DNA from: Taudactylus pleione
Lineage: Eukaryota > Chordata > Amphibia > Anura > Myobatrachidae
Assembly (NCBI GenBank): GCA_031769625.1
Contig: JAUIMM010000550.1
Coordinates: 3,100,001-3,164,000 of the forward strand
Length of the DNA: 64,000 bases
Direction of reading: 5' to 3'
A model generated the notes under the pieces. That model did no database searches, was not told the origin of the DNA, and saw only the letters and a program-made list of their open reading frames with translations. This document shows, piece after piece, positions 30,531 through 41,548 of this stretch; the stretch's first letter is position 1; every line of letters starts with the position of its first letter. The translations under genes and the position numbers were made by a program.

Positions 30531-30955
30531 TTTTGATTTTGTTTCTCAATCATCCATTTTTTCACAATACTGAATCTTAAGAAAATTTCAGAAAGTAAGA
30601 AGATTCTTTGAAGGTGCTTGCACTATTTGTTTTTAATGCTTATTATAAAGCTTTCTTAACATGCTTTGAATAATTTAATTGTGAATTATTGTACTAAAGG
30701 ACTGGGAATTTGACATAAATTCTGGAATTCAGGAAAGAAGAATGTTTGGGCTCTGTCTGAGTAAGTTCATTACATTTTTGAAAGATCTTTTAGCAGTCAC
30801 AAGGATTATTGTACCTAAAACGTTTTTGGGAAACAATCCCTGCAGATAGTGTACAGTCAATTTCCAAAATGTGATTCTGTATATACTTCAATAACCATAA
30901 AACTCCAAAACTGGCTCAAAAACAGGAAAGACACTTCAATTACTACAGGGCACCT

Positions 30956-31028
30956 GGGCCAGTGGCGCAATGGATAACGTGTCTGACTACGGATAATAAG
31001 TTTGTAGGTTCGACTCCTACCTGGCTCG
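30956..31028 (+). pseudogene. tRNA-Arg-like (ACG), unit 54
   Basis: Stem TCTGA/TAATA. Confidence 0.7.
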
Positions 31029-31036
31029 CATAAATT

Positions 31037-31108
31037 GCCGTGATCGTATAGTGGTTAGTACTCTGCTTTGTGGCCGCAGCAACCCCGGTTCGAATCCGGG
31101 TCACGGCA
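31037..31108 (+). tRNA. tRNA-His (GTG), unit 54
   Basis: Same as 9047-9118, with only the 31-39 mismatch. Confidence 0.82.
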
Positions 31109-31534
31109 TTTTGATTTTGTTTCTCAATCATCCATTTTTTCACAATACTGAATCTTAAGAAAATTTCAGAAAGTAAGCAGATTCTTTGAAGGTGCTTGCA
31201 CTATTTGTGTTTAATGCTTATTATAAAGCTATCTTAACATGCTTTGAATAATTTAATTGTGAATTATTGTACTAAAGTACTGGGAATTTGACATAAATTC
31301 TAGAATTCAGGAAAGAAGAATGTTTGGGCTTCCTTCTGAGTAAGTTCATCACATTTTTGAAATATCTTTTAGCAGTCACAATTATTATTTTACCTAAAAC
31401 GTTTTTGGGAAACAATCCCTGCAGATAGTCTACAGTCAATTTCCAAAATGTGATTCTGTATATACTTCAATAACCATAAAACTCTAAAATAGGCTCAAAA
31501 ACAGGCAAGACACTTCAATTACTACAAAACACGT

Positions 31535-31607
31535 GGGCTAGTGGCGCAATGGATAACGCGTCCTACTACGGATCAGAAGATTGTAGGTTGGACTCCTACC
31601 TGGCTTG
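31535..31607 (+). pseudogene. tRNA-Arg-like (ACG), unit 55
   Basis: Stem TCCTA/TCAGA; T loop TTGGACT. Confidence 0.78.
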
Positions 31608-31615
31608 CTTATATT

Positions 31616-31687
31616 GCTTTGATCGCATAGTGGTTAGTACTCTGCGTTGTGGCCGCAGCAACCCCGGTTCGAAAACAGGTCACGGCA
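31616..31687 (+). pseudogene. tRNA-His-like (GTG), unit 55
   Basis: GCTTTGA; GCAT; ACAGG. Confidence 0.78.
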
Positions 31688-32112
31688 TTTTGATTTTGTT
31701 TCTCAATCATCCATTTTTTCACAATACTGAATCTTAAGAAAATTTCAGAAAGTAAGCAGATTCTTTGAAGGTGCTTGCACTATTTGTGTTTAATGCTTAT
31801 TATAAAGCTATCTTAACATGCTTTGAATAATTTAATTGTGAATTATTTTAATAAAGGACTGGGAATTTGACATAAATTCTGGAATTCAGGAAAGAAGAAT
31901 GTTTGGGCTCTGTCTGAGTAAGTTCATTACATTTTTGAAAGATCTTTAAGCAGTCACAAGGATTATTGTACCTAAAACGTTTTTGGGAATCAATCCCTGC
32001 AGATAGTGTACAGTCAATTTCCAAAATGTGATTCTGTATATACTTCAATAACCATAAAACTTTAAAACAGGCTCAAAAACAGGAAAGACACTTCAATTAC
32101 TACAGGGCACCT

Positions 32113-32185
32113 GGGCCAGTGGCGCAATGGATAACGTGTCTGACTATGGATCATAAGTTTGTAGGTTCGACTCCTACCTGGCTCG
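32113..32185 (+). pseudogene. tRNA-Arg-like (ATG), unit 56
   Basis: ATG anticodon; stem TCTGA/TCATA. The other arms are consensus. Confidence 0.65.
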
Positions 32186-32193
32186 CTTAAATT

Positions 32194-32265
32194 GCCGTGA
32201 TCGTATAGTGGTTAGTACTCTGCGTTGTGGCTGCAGCAACCCCGGTTCGAATCCGGATCACGGCA
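32194..32265 (+). tRNA. tRNA-His (GTG), unit 56
   Basis: Acceptor, D and anticodon stems are good. One T-stem mismatch at 49-65 (CCGGA). The trailer is ATTTAGATTTTG, so the first T4 is displaced. Confidence 0.78.
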
Positions 32266-32692
32266 TTTAGATTTTGTTTCTGAATCATCCATTTTTTCAC
32301 AATACTGAATCTTAAGAAAATTTCAGAAAGTAAGCAGATTCTTTGAAGGTGCTTGCACTATTTGTGTTTAATGCTTATTATAAAGCTATCTTAACATGCT
32401 TTGAATACTTTAATTGTGAATTATTGTACTAAAGTACTGGGAATTTGACATAAATTCTAGAATTCTGGAAAGAAGAATGTTTGGGCTTCCTTCTGAGTAA
32501 GTTCATCACATTTTTGAAATATCTTTTAGCAGTCACAATTATTATTTTACCTAAAACGTTTTTGGGAAACAATCCCTGCAGATAGTGTACAGTCAATTTC
32601 CAAAATGTGATTCTGTATATACTTCAATAACCATAAAACTCTGAAAACAGGCTCAAAAACAGGAAAGACACTTCAATTACTACAAGACATCT

Positions 32693-32765
32693 GGGCCGGT
32701 AGTGCAATGGATAACGCGTCTGACTACGGATCAGAAGATTGTTGGTTCAATTCCTACCTGGATTG
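32693..32765 (+). tRNA. tRNA-Arg (ACG), unit 57
   Basis: D arm TAGTGC; T stem one mismatch; 3' acceptor strand CTGGATT with one mismatch. Confidence 0.5.
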
Positions 32766-32773
32766 CTTATATT

Positions 32774-32845
32774 TCCATGATTGTACAGTGGTTAGTACTC
32801 TGCGTTGTGGCCGCAGCAACCACGGTTCGAAAATGAGTCATGGCA
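32774..32845 (+). pseudogene. tRNA-His-like (GTG), unit 57
   Basis: TCCATGA/TCATGGC; T arm CACGG/ATGAG. Confidence 0.8.
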
Positions 32846-33272
32846 TTATGATTTTGTTTCTCAATCATCCATTTTTTCACAATACTGAATCTTAAGAAAA
32901 TTTCAGAAAGTAAGCAGATTCTTTGAAGGTGCTTGCACTATTTGTGTTTAATGCTTATTATAAAGCTATCTTAACATGCTTTGAATAATTTAATTGTGAA
33001 TTATTGTACTAAAGTACTGGGAATTTGACATAAATTCTAGAATTCAGGAAAGAAGAATGTTTGGGCTTCCTTCTGAGTAAGTTCATCACATTTTTGAAAT
33101 ATCTTTTAGCAGTCACAATTATTATTTTACCTAAAACTTTTTTGGGAAACAATCCCTGCAGATAGTGTACAGTCAATTTCCAAAATGTGATTCTGTATAT
33201 ACTTCAATAACCATAAAACTCTGAAAATAGGCTCAAAAACAGGAAAGACACTTCAATTACTACAAAACACGT

Positions 33273-33345
33273 GGGCCAGTGGCGCAATGGATAACGCGTC
33301 TGACTACGGATCAGAAGATTGTAGGTTTGACTCCTACCTGGCTTG
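33273..33345 (+). tRNA. tRNA-Arg (ACG), unit 58
   Basis: All stems pair; the first acceptor pair is G-T. The T loop TTTGACT has lost C56. Confidence 0.78.
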
Positions 33346-33353
33346 CTTATATT

Positions 33354-33425
33354 TCCGTGATCGTATAGTGGTTAGTACTCTGCGTTGTGGCCGCAGCAAC
33401 CCAGGTTCGAAAACAGGTCACAGCA
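33354..33425 (+). pseudogene. tRNA-His-like (GTG), unit 58
   Basis: TCCGTGA/TCACAGC; T arm CCAGG/ACAGG. Confidence 0.75.
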
Positions 33426-33852
33426 TTTTGATTTTGTTTCTCAATCATCCATTTTTTCACAATACTGAATCTTAAGAAAATTTCAGAAAGTAAGAAGATT
33501 CTTTGAAGGTGCTTGCACTATTTGTGTTTAATGCTTATTATAAAGCTATCTTAACATGCTTTGAATAATTTAATTGTGAATTATTGTACTAAAAGACTGG
33601 GAATTTGACATAAATTCTGGAATTCAGGAAAGAAGAATGTTTGGGCTCTGTCTGAGTAAGTTCATTACATTTTTGAAATATCTTTTAGCAGTCACAAGGA
33701 TTATTGTACCTAAAACGTTTTTGGGAAACAATCCCTGCAGATAGTGTACAGTCAATTTCCAAAATGTGATTCTGTATATACTTCAATAACCATAAAAACT
33801 CTGAAAACAGGCTCAAAAACTGGAAAGACACTTCAATTACTACAAGACAACT

Positions 33853-33925
33853 GGGCCGGTAGTGCAATGGATAACGCGTCTGACTACGGGTCAGAAGATA
33901 GTTGGTTCAATTCCTACCTGGCTCG
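33853..33925 (+). tRNA. tRNA-Arg (ACG), unit 59
   Basis: Duplicate of 29221-29293. Confidence 0.58.
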
Positions 33926-33933
33926 CTTATATT

Positions 33934-34005
33934 TCCATGATTGTACAGTGGTTAGTACTCTGCGTTGTGGCCGCAACAACCAAGGTTCGAAAATGGGTCA
34001 CAGCA
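33934..34005 (+). pseudogene. tRNA-His-like (GTG), unit 59
   Basis: Duplicate of 29302-29373. Confidence 0.8.
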
Positions 34006-34430
34006 TTTTGATTTTGTTTCACAATCATCCATTTTTTCACAATACTGAATCTTAAGAAAATTTCAGAAAGTAAGCAGATTCTTTGAAGGTGCTTGCACTA
34101 TTTGTGTTTAATGCTTATTATAAAGCTATCTTAACATGCTTTGAATAATTTAATTGTGAATTATTGTACTAAAAGACTGGGAATTTGACATAAATTCTGG
34201 AATTCAGGAAAGAAGAATGTTTGGGCTCTGTCTGAGTAAGTTCATCACATTTTTTAAAGATCTTATAGCAGTCACAAGGATTATTTTACCTAAAACTTTT
34301 TTAGGAAACAATCCCTGCAGATAGTGTACAGTCAATTTCCAAAATGTGATTCTGTATATACTTCAATAACCATAAAACTCTAAAACAGGCTCAAAAACAG
34401 GAAAGACACTTCTATTGCTACAAGACACCT

Positions 34431-34502
34431 GGGACAGTGGGCAATGGATACCGTGTCTGATTACGGATCATAAGTTTGTAGGTTTGACTCCTACCTGGCT
34501 CG
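34431..34502 (+). pseudogene. tRNA-Arg-like (ACG), 72 nt, unit 60
   Basis: Duplicate of 29799-29870. Confidence 0.8.
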
Positions 34503-34510
34503 CTTAAATT

Positions 34511-34582
34511 GCCATGACCGTATAGTGGTTAGTACTCTGCGTTGTGGCTGCAGCAACCCCGGTTCGAATCCGGGTTACGGCA
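34511..34582 (+). tRNA. tRNA-His (GTG), unit 60
   Basis: Duplicate of 29879-29950. Confidence 0.65.
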
Positions 34583-35009
34583 TTTTCATTTTGTTTCTCA
34601 ATCATCCATTTTTTCACAATACTGAATCTTAAGAAAATTTCAGAAAGTAAGCAGATTCTTTGAAGGTGCTTGCACTATTTGTGTTTAATGCTTATTATAA
34701 AGCTGTCTTAACATGCTTTGAATAATTTAATTGTGAATTATTGTACTAAAGTACTGGGAATTTGACATAAACTCTAGAATTCAGGAAAGAAGAATGTTTG
34801 GGCTTCCTTCTGAGTAAGTTCATCACATTTTTGAAATATCTTTTAGCAGTCACAATTATTATTTTACCTAAAACTTTTTTGGGAAACAATCCCTGCAGAT
34901 AGTGTACAGTCAATTTCCAAAATGTGATTCTGTATATACTTCAATAACCATAAAACTCTGAAAATAGGCTCAAAAACAGGAAAGACACTTCAATTACTAC
35001 AAAACACAT

Positions 35010-35082
35010 GGGCCAGTGGCGCAATGGATAACGCGTCTGACTATGGATCAGAAGATTGTAGGTTTGACTCCTACCTGGCTTG
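35010..35082 (+). tRNA. tRNA-Arg body with ATG anticodon, unit 61
   Basis: Duplicate of 30378-30450. Confidence 0.65.
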
Positions 35083-35090
35083 CTTATCTT

Positions 35091-35162
35091 TTCGTGATCG
35101 TATAGTGGTTAGTACTCTGCGTTGTGGCCGCAGCAACCCAGGTTCAAAAACAGGTCACAGCA
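35091..35162 (+). pseudogene. tRNA-His-like (GTG), unit 61
   Basis: Duplicate of 30459-30530. Confidence 0.78.
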
Positions 35163-35587
35163 TTTTGATTTTGTTTCTCAATCATCCATTTTTTCACAAT
35201 ACTGAATCTTAAGAAAATTTCAGAAAGTAAGAAGATTCTTTGAAGGTGCTTGCACTATTTGTTTTTAATGCTTATTATAAAGCTTTCTTAACATGCTTTG
35301 AATAATTTAATTGTGAATTATTGTACTAAAGGACTGGGAATTTGACATAAATTCTGGAATTCAGGAAAGAAGAATGTTTGGGCTCTGTCTGAGTAAGTTC
35401 ATTACATTTTTGAAAGATCTTTTAGCAGTCACAAGGATTATTGTACCTAAAACGTTTTTGGGAAACAATCCCTGCAGATAGTGTACAGTCAATTTCCAAA
35501 ATGTGATTCTGTATATACTTCAATAACCATAAAACTCCAAAACTGGCTCAAAAACAGGAAAGACACTTCAATTACTACAGGGCACCT

Positions 35588-35660
35588 GGGCCAGTGGCGC
35601 AATGGATAACGTGTCTGACTACGGATAATAAGTTTGTAGGTTCGACTCCTACCTGGCTCG
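35588..35660 (+). pseudogene. tRNA-Arg-like (ACG), unit 62
   Basis: Duplicate of 30956-31028. Confidence 0.7.
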
Positions 35661-35668
35661 CATAAATT

Positions 35669-35740
35669 GCCGTGATCGTATAGTGGTTAGTACTCTGCTT
35701 TGTGGCCGCAGCAACCCCGGTTCGAATCCGGGTCACGGCA
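35669..35740 (+). tRNA. tRNA-His (GTG), unit 62
   Basis: Duplicate of 31037-31108. Confidence 0.82.
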
Positions 35741-36166
35741 TTTTGATTTTGTTTCTCAATCATCCATTTTTTCACAATACTGAATCTTAAGAAAATTTCA
35801 GAAAGTAAGCAGATTCTTTGAAGGTGCTTGCACTATTTGTGTTTAATGCTTATTATAAAGCTATCTTAACATGCTTTGAATAATTTAATTGTGAATTATT
35901 GTACTAAAGTACTGGGAATTTGACATAAATTCTAGAATTCAGGAAAGAAGAATGTTTGGGCTTCCTTCTGAGTAAGTTCATCACATTTTTGAAATATCTT
36001 TTAGCAGTCACAATTATTATTTTACCTAAAACGTTTTTGGGAAACAATCCCTGCAGATAGTCTACAGTCAATTTCCAAAATGTGATTCTGTATATACTTC
36101 AATAACCATAAAACTCTAAAATAGGCTCAAAAACAGGCAAGACACTTCAATTACTACAAAACACGT

Positions 36167-36239
36167 GGGCTAGTGGCGCAATGGATAACGCGTCCTACTA
36201 CGGATCAGAAGATTGTAGGTTGGACTCCTACCTGGCTTG
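36167..36239 (+). pseudogene. tRNA-Arg-like (ACG), unit 63
   Basis: Duplicate of 31535-31607. Confidence 0.78.
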
Positions 36240-36247
36240 CTTATATT

Positions 36248-36319
36248 GCTTTGATCGCATAGTGGTTAGTACTCTGCGTTGTGGCCGCAGCAACCCCGGT
36301 TCGAAAACAGGTCACGGCA
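36248..36319 (+). pseudogene. tRNA-His-like (GTG), unit 63
   Basis: Duplicate of 31616-31687. Confidence 0.78.
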
Positions 36320-36744
36320 TTTTGATTTTGTTTCTCAATCATCCATTTTTTCACAATACTGAATCTTAAGAAAATTTCAGAAAGTAAGCAGATTCTTTGA
36401 AGGTGCTTGCACTATTTGTGTTTAATGCTTATTATAAAGCTATCTTAACATGCTTTGAATAATTTAATTGTGAATTATTTTAATAAAGGACTGGGAATTT
36501 GACATAAATTCTGGAATTCAGGAAAGAAGAATGTTTGGGCTCTGTCTGAGTAAGTTCATTACATTTTTGAAAGATCTTTAAGCAGTCACAAGGATTATTG
36601 TACCTAAAACGTTTTTGGGAATCAATCCCTGCAGATAGTGTACAGTCAATTTCCAAAATGTGATTCTGTATATACTTCAATAACCATAAAACTTTAAAAC
36701 AGGCTCAAAAACAGGAAAGACACTTCAATTACTACAGGGCACCT

Positions 36745-36817
36745 GGGCCAGTGGCGCAATGGATAACGTGTCTGACTATGGATCATAAGTTTGTAGGTTC
36801 GACTCCTACCTGGCTCG
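36745..36817 (+). pseudogene. tRNA-Arg-like (ATG), unit 64
   Basis: Duplicate of 32113-32185. Confidence 0.65.
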
Positions 36818-36825
36818 CTTAAATT

Positions 36826-36897
36826 GCCGTGATCGTATAGTGGTTAGTACTCTGCGTTGTGGCTGCAGCAACCCCGGTTCGAATCCGGATCACGGCA
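36826..36897 (+). tRNA. tRNA-His (GTG), unit 64
   Basis: Duplicate of 32194-32265, including the ATTTAGATTTTG trailer. Confidence 0.78.
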
Positions 36898-37324
36898 TTT
36901 AGATTTTGTTTCTGAATCATCCATTTTTTCACAATACTGAATCTTAAGAAAATTTCAGAAAGTAAGCAGATTCTTTGAAGGTGCTTGCACTATTTGTGTT
37001 TAATGCTTATTATAAAGCTATCTTAACATGCTTTGAATACTTTAATTGTGAATTATTGTACTAAAGTACTGGGAATTTGACATAAATTCTAGAATTCTGG
37101 AAAGAAGAATGTTTGGGCTTCCTTCTGAGTAAGTTCATCACATTTTTGAAATATCTTTTAGCAGTCACAATTATTATTTTACCTAAAACGTTTTTGGGAA
37201 ACAATCCCTGCAGATAGTGTACAGTCAATTTCCAAAATGTGATTCTGTATATACTTCAATAACCATAAAACTCTGAAAACAGGCTCAAAAACAGGAAAGA
37301 CACTTCAATTACTACAAGACAACT

Positions 37325-37397
37325 GGGCCGGTAGTGCAATGGATAACGCGTCTGACTACGGATCAGAAGATTGTTGGTTCAATTCCTACCTGGATTG
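37325..37397 (+). tRNA. tRNA-Arg (ACG), unit 65
   Basis: Duplicate of 32693-32765. Confidence 0.5.
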
Positions 37398-37405
37398 CTT
37401 ATATT

Positions 37406-37477
37406 TCCATGATTGTACAGTGGTTAGTACTCTGCGTTGTGGCCGCAGCAACCACGGTTCGAAAATGAGTCATGGCA
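37406..37477 (+). pseudogene. tRNA-His-like (GTG), unit 65
   Basis: Duplicate of 32774-32845. Confidence 0.8.
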
Positions 37478-37904
37478 TTATGATTTTGTTTCTCAATCAT
37501 CCATTTTTTCACAATACTGAATCTTAAGAAAATTTCAGAAAGTAAGCAGATTCTTTGAAGGTGCTTGCACTATTTGTGTTTAATGCTTATTATAAAGCTA
37601 TCTTAACATGCTTTGAATAATTTAATTGTGAATTATTGTACTAAAGTACTGGGAATTTGACATAAATTCTAGAATTCAGGAAAGAAGAATGTTTGGGCTT
37701 CCTTCTGAGTAAGTTCATCACATTTTTGAAATATCTTTTAGCAGTCACAATTATTATTTTACCTAAAACTTTTTTGGGAAACAATCCCTGCAGATAGTGT
37801 ACAGTCAATTTCCAAAATGTGATTCTGTATATACTTCAATAACCATAAAACTCTGAAAATAGGCTCAAAAACAGGAAAGACACTTCAATTACTACAAAAC
37901 ACGT

Positions 37905-37977
37905 GGGCCAGTGGCGCAATGGATAACGCGTCTGACTACGGATCAGAAGATTGTAGGTTTGACTCCTACCTGGCTTG
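37905..37977 (+). tRNA. tRNA-Arg (ACG), unit 66
   Basis: Duplicate of 33273-33345. Confidence 0.78.
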
Positions 37978-37985
37978 CTTATATT

Positions 37986-38057
37986 TCCGTGATCGTATAG
38001 TGGTTAGTACTCTGCGTTGTGGCCGCAGCAACCCAGGTTCGAAAACAGGTCACAGCA
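37986..38057 (+). pseudogene. tRNA-His-like (GTG), unit 66
   Basis: Duplicate of 33354-33425. Confidence 0.75.
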
Positions 38058-38482
38058 TTTTGATTTTGTTTCTCAATCATCCATTTTTTCACAATACTGA
38101 ATCTTAAGAAAATTTCAGAAAGTAAGAAGATTCTTTGAAGGTGCTTGCACTATTTGTGTTTAATGCTTATTATAAAGCTATCTTAACATGCTTTGAATAA
38201 TTTAATTGTGAATTATTGTACTAAAAGACTGGGAATTTGACATAAATTCTGGAATTCAGGAAAGAAGAATGTTTGGGCTCTGTCTGAGTAAGTTCATCAC
38301 ATTTTTTAAAGATCTTTTAGCAGTCACAAGGATTATTTTACCTAAAACGTTTTTGGGAAACAATCCCTGCAGATAGTGTACAGTCAATTTCCAAAATGTG
38401 ATTCTGTATATACTTCAATAACCATAAAACTCTAAAACAGGCTCAAAAACAGGAAAGACACTTCAATTACTACAAAACACGT

Positions 38483-38555
38483 GGGTCAGTGGCGCAATGG
38501 ATAACGCGGCTGACTACGGTTCAGAAGATTGTAGGTTCGACTCCTACCTGGCTTG
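38483..38555 (+). tRNA. tRNA-Arg (ACG), unit 67
   Basis: Acceptor GGGTCAG pairs with a wobble. The anticodon stem GCTGA/TCAGA has one mismatch; loop CTACGGT. Confidence 0.6.
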
Positions 38556-38563
38556 CTTATATT

Positions 38564-38635
38564 GCTTTGATCGCATAGTGGTTAGTACTCTGCGTTGTGG
38601 CCGCAGCAACCCTGGTTTGAAAACATGTCACGGCA
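38564..38635 (+). pseudogene. tRNA-His-like (GTG), unit 67
   Basis: GCTTTGA; T arm CCTGG, TTTGAAA, ACATG. Confidence 0.8.
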
Positions 38636-39060
38636 TTTTGATTTTGTTTCTCAATCATCCATTTTTTCACAATACTGAATCTTAAGAAAATTTCAGAAAG
38701 TAAGCAGATTCTTTGAAGGTGCTTGCACTATTTGTGTTTAATGCTTATTATAAAGCTATCTTAACATGTTTTGAATAATTTAATTGTGAATTATTTTAAT
38801 AAAGGACTGGGAATTTGACATAAATTCTGGAATTCAGGAAAGAAGAATGTTTGGGCTCTGTCTGAGTAAGTTCATTACATTTTTGAAAGATCTTTAAGCA
38901 GTCACAAGGATTATTGTACCTAAAACGTTTTTGGGAATCAATCCCTGCAGATAGTGTACAGTCAATTTCCAAAATGTGATTCTGTATATACTTCAATAAC
39001 CATAAAACTTTAAAACAGGCTCAAAAACAGGAAAGACACTTCAATTACTACAGGGCACCT

Positions 39061-39133
39061 GGGCCAGTGGCGCAATGGATAACGTGTCTGACTATGGATC
39101 ATAAGTTTGTAGGTTCGACTCCTACCTGGCTCG
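39061..39133 (+). pseudogene. tRNA-Arg-like (ATG), unit 68
   Basis: As unit 56: ATG, TCTGA/TCATA. Confidence 0.65.
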
Positions 39134-39141
39134 CTTAAATT

Positions 39142-39213
39142 GCCGTGATCGTATAGTGGTTAGTACTCTGCGTTGTGGCTGCAGCAACCCCGGTTCGAAT
39201 CCGGATCACGGCA
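39142..39213 (+). tRNA. tRNA-His (GTG), unit 68
   Basis: As unit 56 (49-65 mismatch) but with the normal TTTTGATTTT trailer. Confidence 0.8.
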
Positions 39214-39638
39214 TTTTGATTTTGTTTCTGAATCATCCATTTTTTCACAATACTGAATCTTAAGAAAATTTCAGAAAGTAAGCAGATTCTTTGAAGGTGC
39301 TTGCACTATTTGTGTTTAATGCTTATTATAAAGCTATCTTAACATGCTTTGAATAATTTAATTGTGAATTATTTTAATAAAGGACTGGGAATTTGACATA
39401 AATTCTGGAATTCAGGAAAGAAGAATGTTTGGGCTCTGTCTGAGTAAGTTCATTACATTTTTGAAAGATCTTTAAGCAGTCACAAGGATTATTGTACCTA
39501 AAACGTTTTTGGGAATCAATCCCTGCAGATAGTGTACAGTCAATTTCCAAAATGTGATTCTGTATATACTTCAATAACTATAAAACTCTAAAACAGGCTC
39601 AAAAACAGGAAAGACACTTCAATTACTACAAGACACCT

Positions 39639-39710
39639 GGGACAGTGGGCAATGGATACCGTGTCTGACTACGGATCATAAGTTTGTAGGTTCTACTCCT
39701 ACCTGGCTCG
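39639..39710 (+). pseudogene. tRNA-Arg-like (ACG), 72 nt, unit 69
   Basis: GGGACAG; D-arm deletion; TCATA; TTCTACT. Confidence 0.8.
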
Positions 39711-39718
39711 CTTAAATT

Positions 39719-39790
39719 GCCATGATCGTATAGTGGTTAGTACTCTGCGTTGTGGCCGCAGCAACCCCGGTTTGAATCCGGATTACGGCA
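39719..39790 (+). pseudogene. tRNA-His-like (GTG), unit 69
   Basis: GCCATGA/TTACGGC with a 4-69 mismatch; TTTGAAT loop; CCCGG/CCGGA T stem with one mismatch. Confidence 0.6.
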
Positions 39791-40217
39791 TTTTGATTTT
39801 GTTTCTCAATCATCCATTTTTTCACAATACTGAATCTTAAGAAAATTTCAGAAAGTAAGCAGATTCTTTGAAGGTGCTTGCACTATTTGTGTTTAATGCT
39901 TATTATAAAGCTATCTTAACATGCTTTGAATAATTTAATTGTGAATTATTGTACTAAAGTACTGGGAATTTGACATAAATTCTAGAATTCAGGAAAGAAG
40001 AATGTTTGGGCTTCCTTCTGAGTAAGTTCATCACATTTTTGAAATATCTTTTAGCAGTCACAATTATTATTTTACCTAAAACGTTTTTGGGAAACAATCC
40101 CTGCAGATAGTGTACAGTCAATTTCCAAAATGTGATTCTGTATATACTTCAATAACCATAAAACTCTGAAAACAGGCTCAAAAACAGGAAAGACACTTCA
40201 ATTACTACAAGACAACT

Positions 40218-40290
40218 GGGCCGGTAGTGCAATGGATAACGCGTCTGACTACGGATCAGAAGATTGTTGGTTCAATTCCTACCTGGCTTG
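40218..40290 (+). tRNA. tRNA-Arg (ACG), unit 70
   Basis: D arm TAGTGC; T stem GTTGG/CCTAC one mismatch. The anticodon arm is perfect. Confidence 0.6.
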
Positions 40291-40298
40291 CTTATATT

Positions 40299-40370
40299 TC
40301 CATGATTGTACAGTGGTTAGTACTCTGCGTTGTGCCCGCAGCAACCACGGTTCGAAAATGAGTCACTGCA
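40299..40370 (+). pseudogene. tRNA-His-like (GTG), unit 70
   Basis: TCCATGA/TCACTGC; loop TTGTGCC; T arm CACGG/ATGAG. Confidence 0.8.
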
Positions 40371-40420
40371 TTATGATTTTGTTTCTCAAACATCCATTTT
40401 TTCACAATACTGAATCTTAA

Positions 40421-40620
40421 GAAAATTTCAGAAAGTAAGAAAGTAAGAAGAATGTTTGGGCTTCCTTCTGAGTAAGTTCATCACATTTTTGAAATATCTT
40501 TTAGCAGTCACAATTATTATTTTACCTAAAACGTTTTTGGGAAACAATCCCTGCAGATAGTGTACAGTCAATTTCCAAAATGTGATTCTGTATATACTTC
40601 AATAACCATAATTGTGAATT
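40421..40620 (+). repeat. Truncated unit without tRNA genes (unit 71)
   Basis: After the His of unit 70 the spacer jumps from GAAAGTAAG directly to AAGAATGTTTGGGCTTCC, losing about 140 bp. It then runs to AATAACCATA and jumps into ATTGTGAATTATTG, losing the tRNA pair and its flanks. About 190 bp of one alpha-type spacer remain. Short shared text at both joints (GAAAGTAAG/GAAAGAAG and ATAA/TAAT) suggests microhomology-mediated deletions. Confidence 0.85.
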
Positions 40621-40888
40621 ATTGTACTAAAGGACTGGGAATTTGACATAAATTCTGGAATTCAGGAAAGAAGAATGTTTGGGCTCTGTCTGAGTAAGTT
40701 CATTACATTTTTGAAAGATCTTTTAGCAGTCACAAGGATTATTTTACCTAAAACGTTTTTGGGAAACAATCCCTGCAGATAGTGTACAGTCAATTTCCAA
40801 AATGTGATTCTGTATGTACTTCAATAACCATAAAACTCTAAAACAGGCTCAAAAACAGGAAAGACACTTCAATTATTCCAAGACACCT

Positions 40889-40960
40889 GGGACAGTGGGT
40901 AATGGATACCGTGTCTGACTACGGATCATAAGTTTGTAGGTTCGACTCCTACCTGGCTCG
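40889..40960 (+). pseudogene. tRNA-Arg-like (ACG), 72 nt, unit 72
   Basis: GGGACAG; D arm GTGGGTAATGG; TCATA. Confidence 0.78.
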
Positions 40961-40968
40961 CTTAAATT

Positions 40969-41040
40969 GCAGAGATCGTATAGTGGTTAGTACTCTGCGT
41001 TGTGGCCGCAGCAACCCCGGTTCGAATCTTGGTTACGGCA
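40969..41040 (+). pseudogene. tRNA-His-like (GTG), unit 72
   Basis: GCAGAGA/TTACGGC; T stem CCCGG/CTTGG with one mismatch. Confidence 0.68.
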
Positions 41041-41467
41041 TTTTGATTTTGTTTCTCAATCATCCATTTTTTCACAATACTGAATCTTAAGAAAATTTCA
41101 CAAAGTAAGCAGATTCTTTGAAGGTGCTTGCACTATTTGTGTTTAATGCTTATTATAAAGCTATCTTAACATGCTTTGAATAATTTAATTGTGAATTATT
41201 GTACTAAAGTACTGGGAATTTGACATAAATTCTAGAATTCAGGAAAGAAGAATGTTTGGGCTTCCTTCTGAGTAAGTTCATCACATTTTTGAAATATCTT
41301 TTAGCAGTCGCAATTATTATTTTACCTAAAACGTTTTTGGGAAACAATCCCTGCAGATAGTCTACAGTCAATTTCCAAAATGTGATTCTGTATATACTTC
41401 AATAACCATAAAACTCTGAAAATAGGCTCAAAACCAGGAAAGACACTTCAATTACTACAAAACACGT

Positions 41468-41540
41468 GGGCCAGTGGCGCAATGGATAACGCGTCTGACT
41501 ACGGATCAGAAGATTGTAGGTTCGACTCCTACCTGGCTCG
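41468..41540 (+). tRNA. tRNA-Arg (ACG), unit 73, consensus copy
   Basis: Identical to 2022-2094. It is the only full-consensus copy in the right-hand third. Confidence 0.95.
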
Positions 41541-41548
41541 CTTATAAT

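Larger units (their letters stand above)
28960..38223 (+). repeat. 4632-bp tandem duplication (units 51-58 and 59-66)
   Basis: Eight units repeat at a constant offset of 4632 bp (29221/33853 through 33273/37905). Very few differences were seen: GACATCTGGG before 32693 against GACAACTGGG before 37325, and the left edge TTTACTAAAGG against TGTACTAAAAG. The junction is near 33591. Confidence 0.88.
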
